A stretch of DNA of 17,500 bases from Botryococcus braunii (taxonomy: Eukaryota; Chlorophyta; Trebouxiophyceae): assembly GCA_002005505.1 (NCBI GenBank), contig KV908407.1, positions 132,211 through 149,710 on the forward strand. Reading direction: 5' to 3'. The translations under genes and the position numbers were made by a program. The notes beneath the pieces are model-generated. The model was not told the origin of the DNA and did not search any database. It was given only the letters and a program-made list of their open reading frames with translations. This document shows positions 16,441 to 17,500 of the stretch, one piece after another; positions within the stretch are counted from its first letter, which is position 1, and each line of letters starts with the position of its first letter.

Positions 16441-16870
16441 TCGGTTATCCCAATAGTGAGACAATCCCATCAATGAGTCAACGACGGGGTGTCCCATTAA
16501 ATAGGCAACGACGGGAAATCCCGTGAATGAGACAATGACGGGATATCCCATTGATAAGACAACGACGGGAAATCCCGTGAACGACACAATGACAGGAAAT
16601 CCCATTGATGAGACAATGACGGGATATCCCGTGAATGAGACAATGACGGGATATTCCATTGATAAGACACCGACGGGATATCCCGTGAATGAGACAATGA
16701 CGGGATATTCCATTGATGAGACAACGACAGGAAATACCGCAAATGAGACAATGACGGGATATCCCATTGATGAGACAACGACAGGAAATACCGTAAATGA
16801 GACAATGACTAGATATCCCATTGATGAGACAACGACGGGAACTCCCGTGAATGAGACGACGACGGGAAAT
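16441..16870. repeat. 27-bp minisatellite arranged as 54-bp A/B dimers, about 16 units
   Basis: Unit A is near GACGGGAAATCCCGTGAATG + AGACAAT and unit B near GACGGGATATCCCATTGATG + AGACAAC; they alternate through most of the array. Each has a palindromic GGGATATCCC or near-palindromic GGGAAATCCC core. With a 27-bp period every frame is open; the plus strand reads as alternating TGYPIDETT / TGNPVNETM, so an expressed repeat protein cannot be excluded. Confidence 0.93.
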
Positions 16871-16879
16871 CTGCGTTGT

Positions 16880-17112
16880 TTCAAATGTGGGAGGGCCATT
16901 TCCCGTGCCAGGCCCACAGCCTCCTTCCACCAATAGGGAACGAGGAAGCTTTGAAAGCAGAAAGGCCGAGCCGTAACGAAGACCTCTTGGACCTTTCTGT
17001 GGGTAGTTCTGAGCGCTTCAATCATCCGTTCCACATTGCCCCGCGATATGAAAACGCCGGTGGGGGGTTTTGTGGAAGCGGTGTGAGAAGCGGAGCGAAG
17101 TAGGGGGCCCAC
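16880..17112 (-). other. Open frame flanking the 27-bp array, status unknown
   Basis: The minus strand reads a protein-like stretch (GVFISRGNVERMIEAL, then RKVQEVFVTARPF) that runs on into the minisatellite. It could be 3' untranslated sequence of the candidate gene to its right, or an exon. No motif was recognised. Confidence 0.2.
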
Positions 17113-17134
17113 GGATTAAGCGAGCAAGCCTTCT

Positions 17135-17247
17135 TCAGTTTCGGTACCCTTGCCAGTCCGGCTGCGGCTGCATGGACCAGGTCATGGGCACGGGCGGCAT
17201 CCGCTGCCTCGTCAAGTATGCCTGCGCCCCGTTCATAAGTGGCATAC
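17135..17247 (-). CDS. Possible last exon of a second minus-strand gene
   Basis: The acceptor GGTCCTTAG|GT at 17249-17248 lies just 3' of a (TG)n tract in the transcript sense, like several introns of the STAT-like gene. The 36 codons are mostly G/C-ending and read MPLMNGAQAYLTRQRM, then PPVPMTWSMQPQPDWQGYRN and a TGA. The Met/Pro/Gln-rich tail suits a nuclear or RNA-binding protein, but no family is recognised. The plus strand is also open and G/C-ending here (Cys-rich), so strand choice is not certain. Confidence 0.38.
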
Positions 17248-17259
17248 CTAAGGACCCGC

Positions 17260-17448
<189 letters not shown>

Positions 17449-17500
17449 AGATAATAAACCTCCTCCCCCTGAAAAGGTCTTGCAAAGTGCAGGAAACGGA

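Overview
This window reads as nuclear DNA of a eukaryote. It has split coding blocks bounded by GT/AG splice signals, introns packed with dinucleotide microsatellites, several minisatellites, and long stretches with no convincing gene. No bacterial operon, ribosome binding site pattern, rRNA or functional tRNA was seen. A plant-lineage genome, perhaps a repeat-rich streptophyte alga, is my best guess. That guess rests only on gene type and genome texture; no species-diagnostic sequence was found.

Left third (1-5,600). One spliced gene on the minus strand fills this part. I can follow seven exons (5567-5387, 4879-4695, 3286-3119, 2967-2818, 2413-2239, 845-733, 335-168), and the splice phases agree at all six junctions. 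The joined frame is 380 codons and runs off the left edge. Its middle looks like the p53/Ig-type DNA-binding beta-sandwich of STAT/CudA-like proteins. Its last two exons look like the alpha-helical STAT linker. An SH2 domain would be expected beyond base 1. Five of the six introns carry long tandem arrays: (CA/TG)n in introns 1, 4, 5 and 6, with (GA)n and a perfect (TA)70 also in intron 5, and a 1.4 kb minisatellite in intron 2. The intron 2 array ends exactly at the 5' splice site, so the donor hexamer belongs to a repeat unit.

Middle (5,600-15,600). No recognisable complete gene. It holds scattered open frames, a possible decayed reverse-transcriptase trace near 6.3-6.5 kb, a possible terminal exon (12347-12199, minus), an unrecognised 97-codon ATG-started frame (15008-14715, minus), and several near-perfect inverted repeats (10427-10497, 12085-12114, 12145-12171, 13586-13636, 14263-14281).

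Right end (15,570-17,500). A G-rich tract, a 30-bp minisatellite with a palindromic core, a small pyrimidine-rich repeat, a 27-bp minisatellite arranged as alternating A/B units, a possible last exon of a second minus-strand gene (17247-17135), and a compound (CA)n(GA)n array with G-runs.
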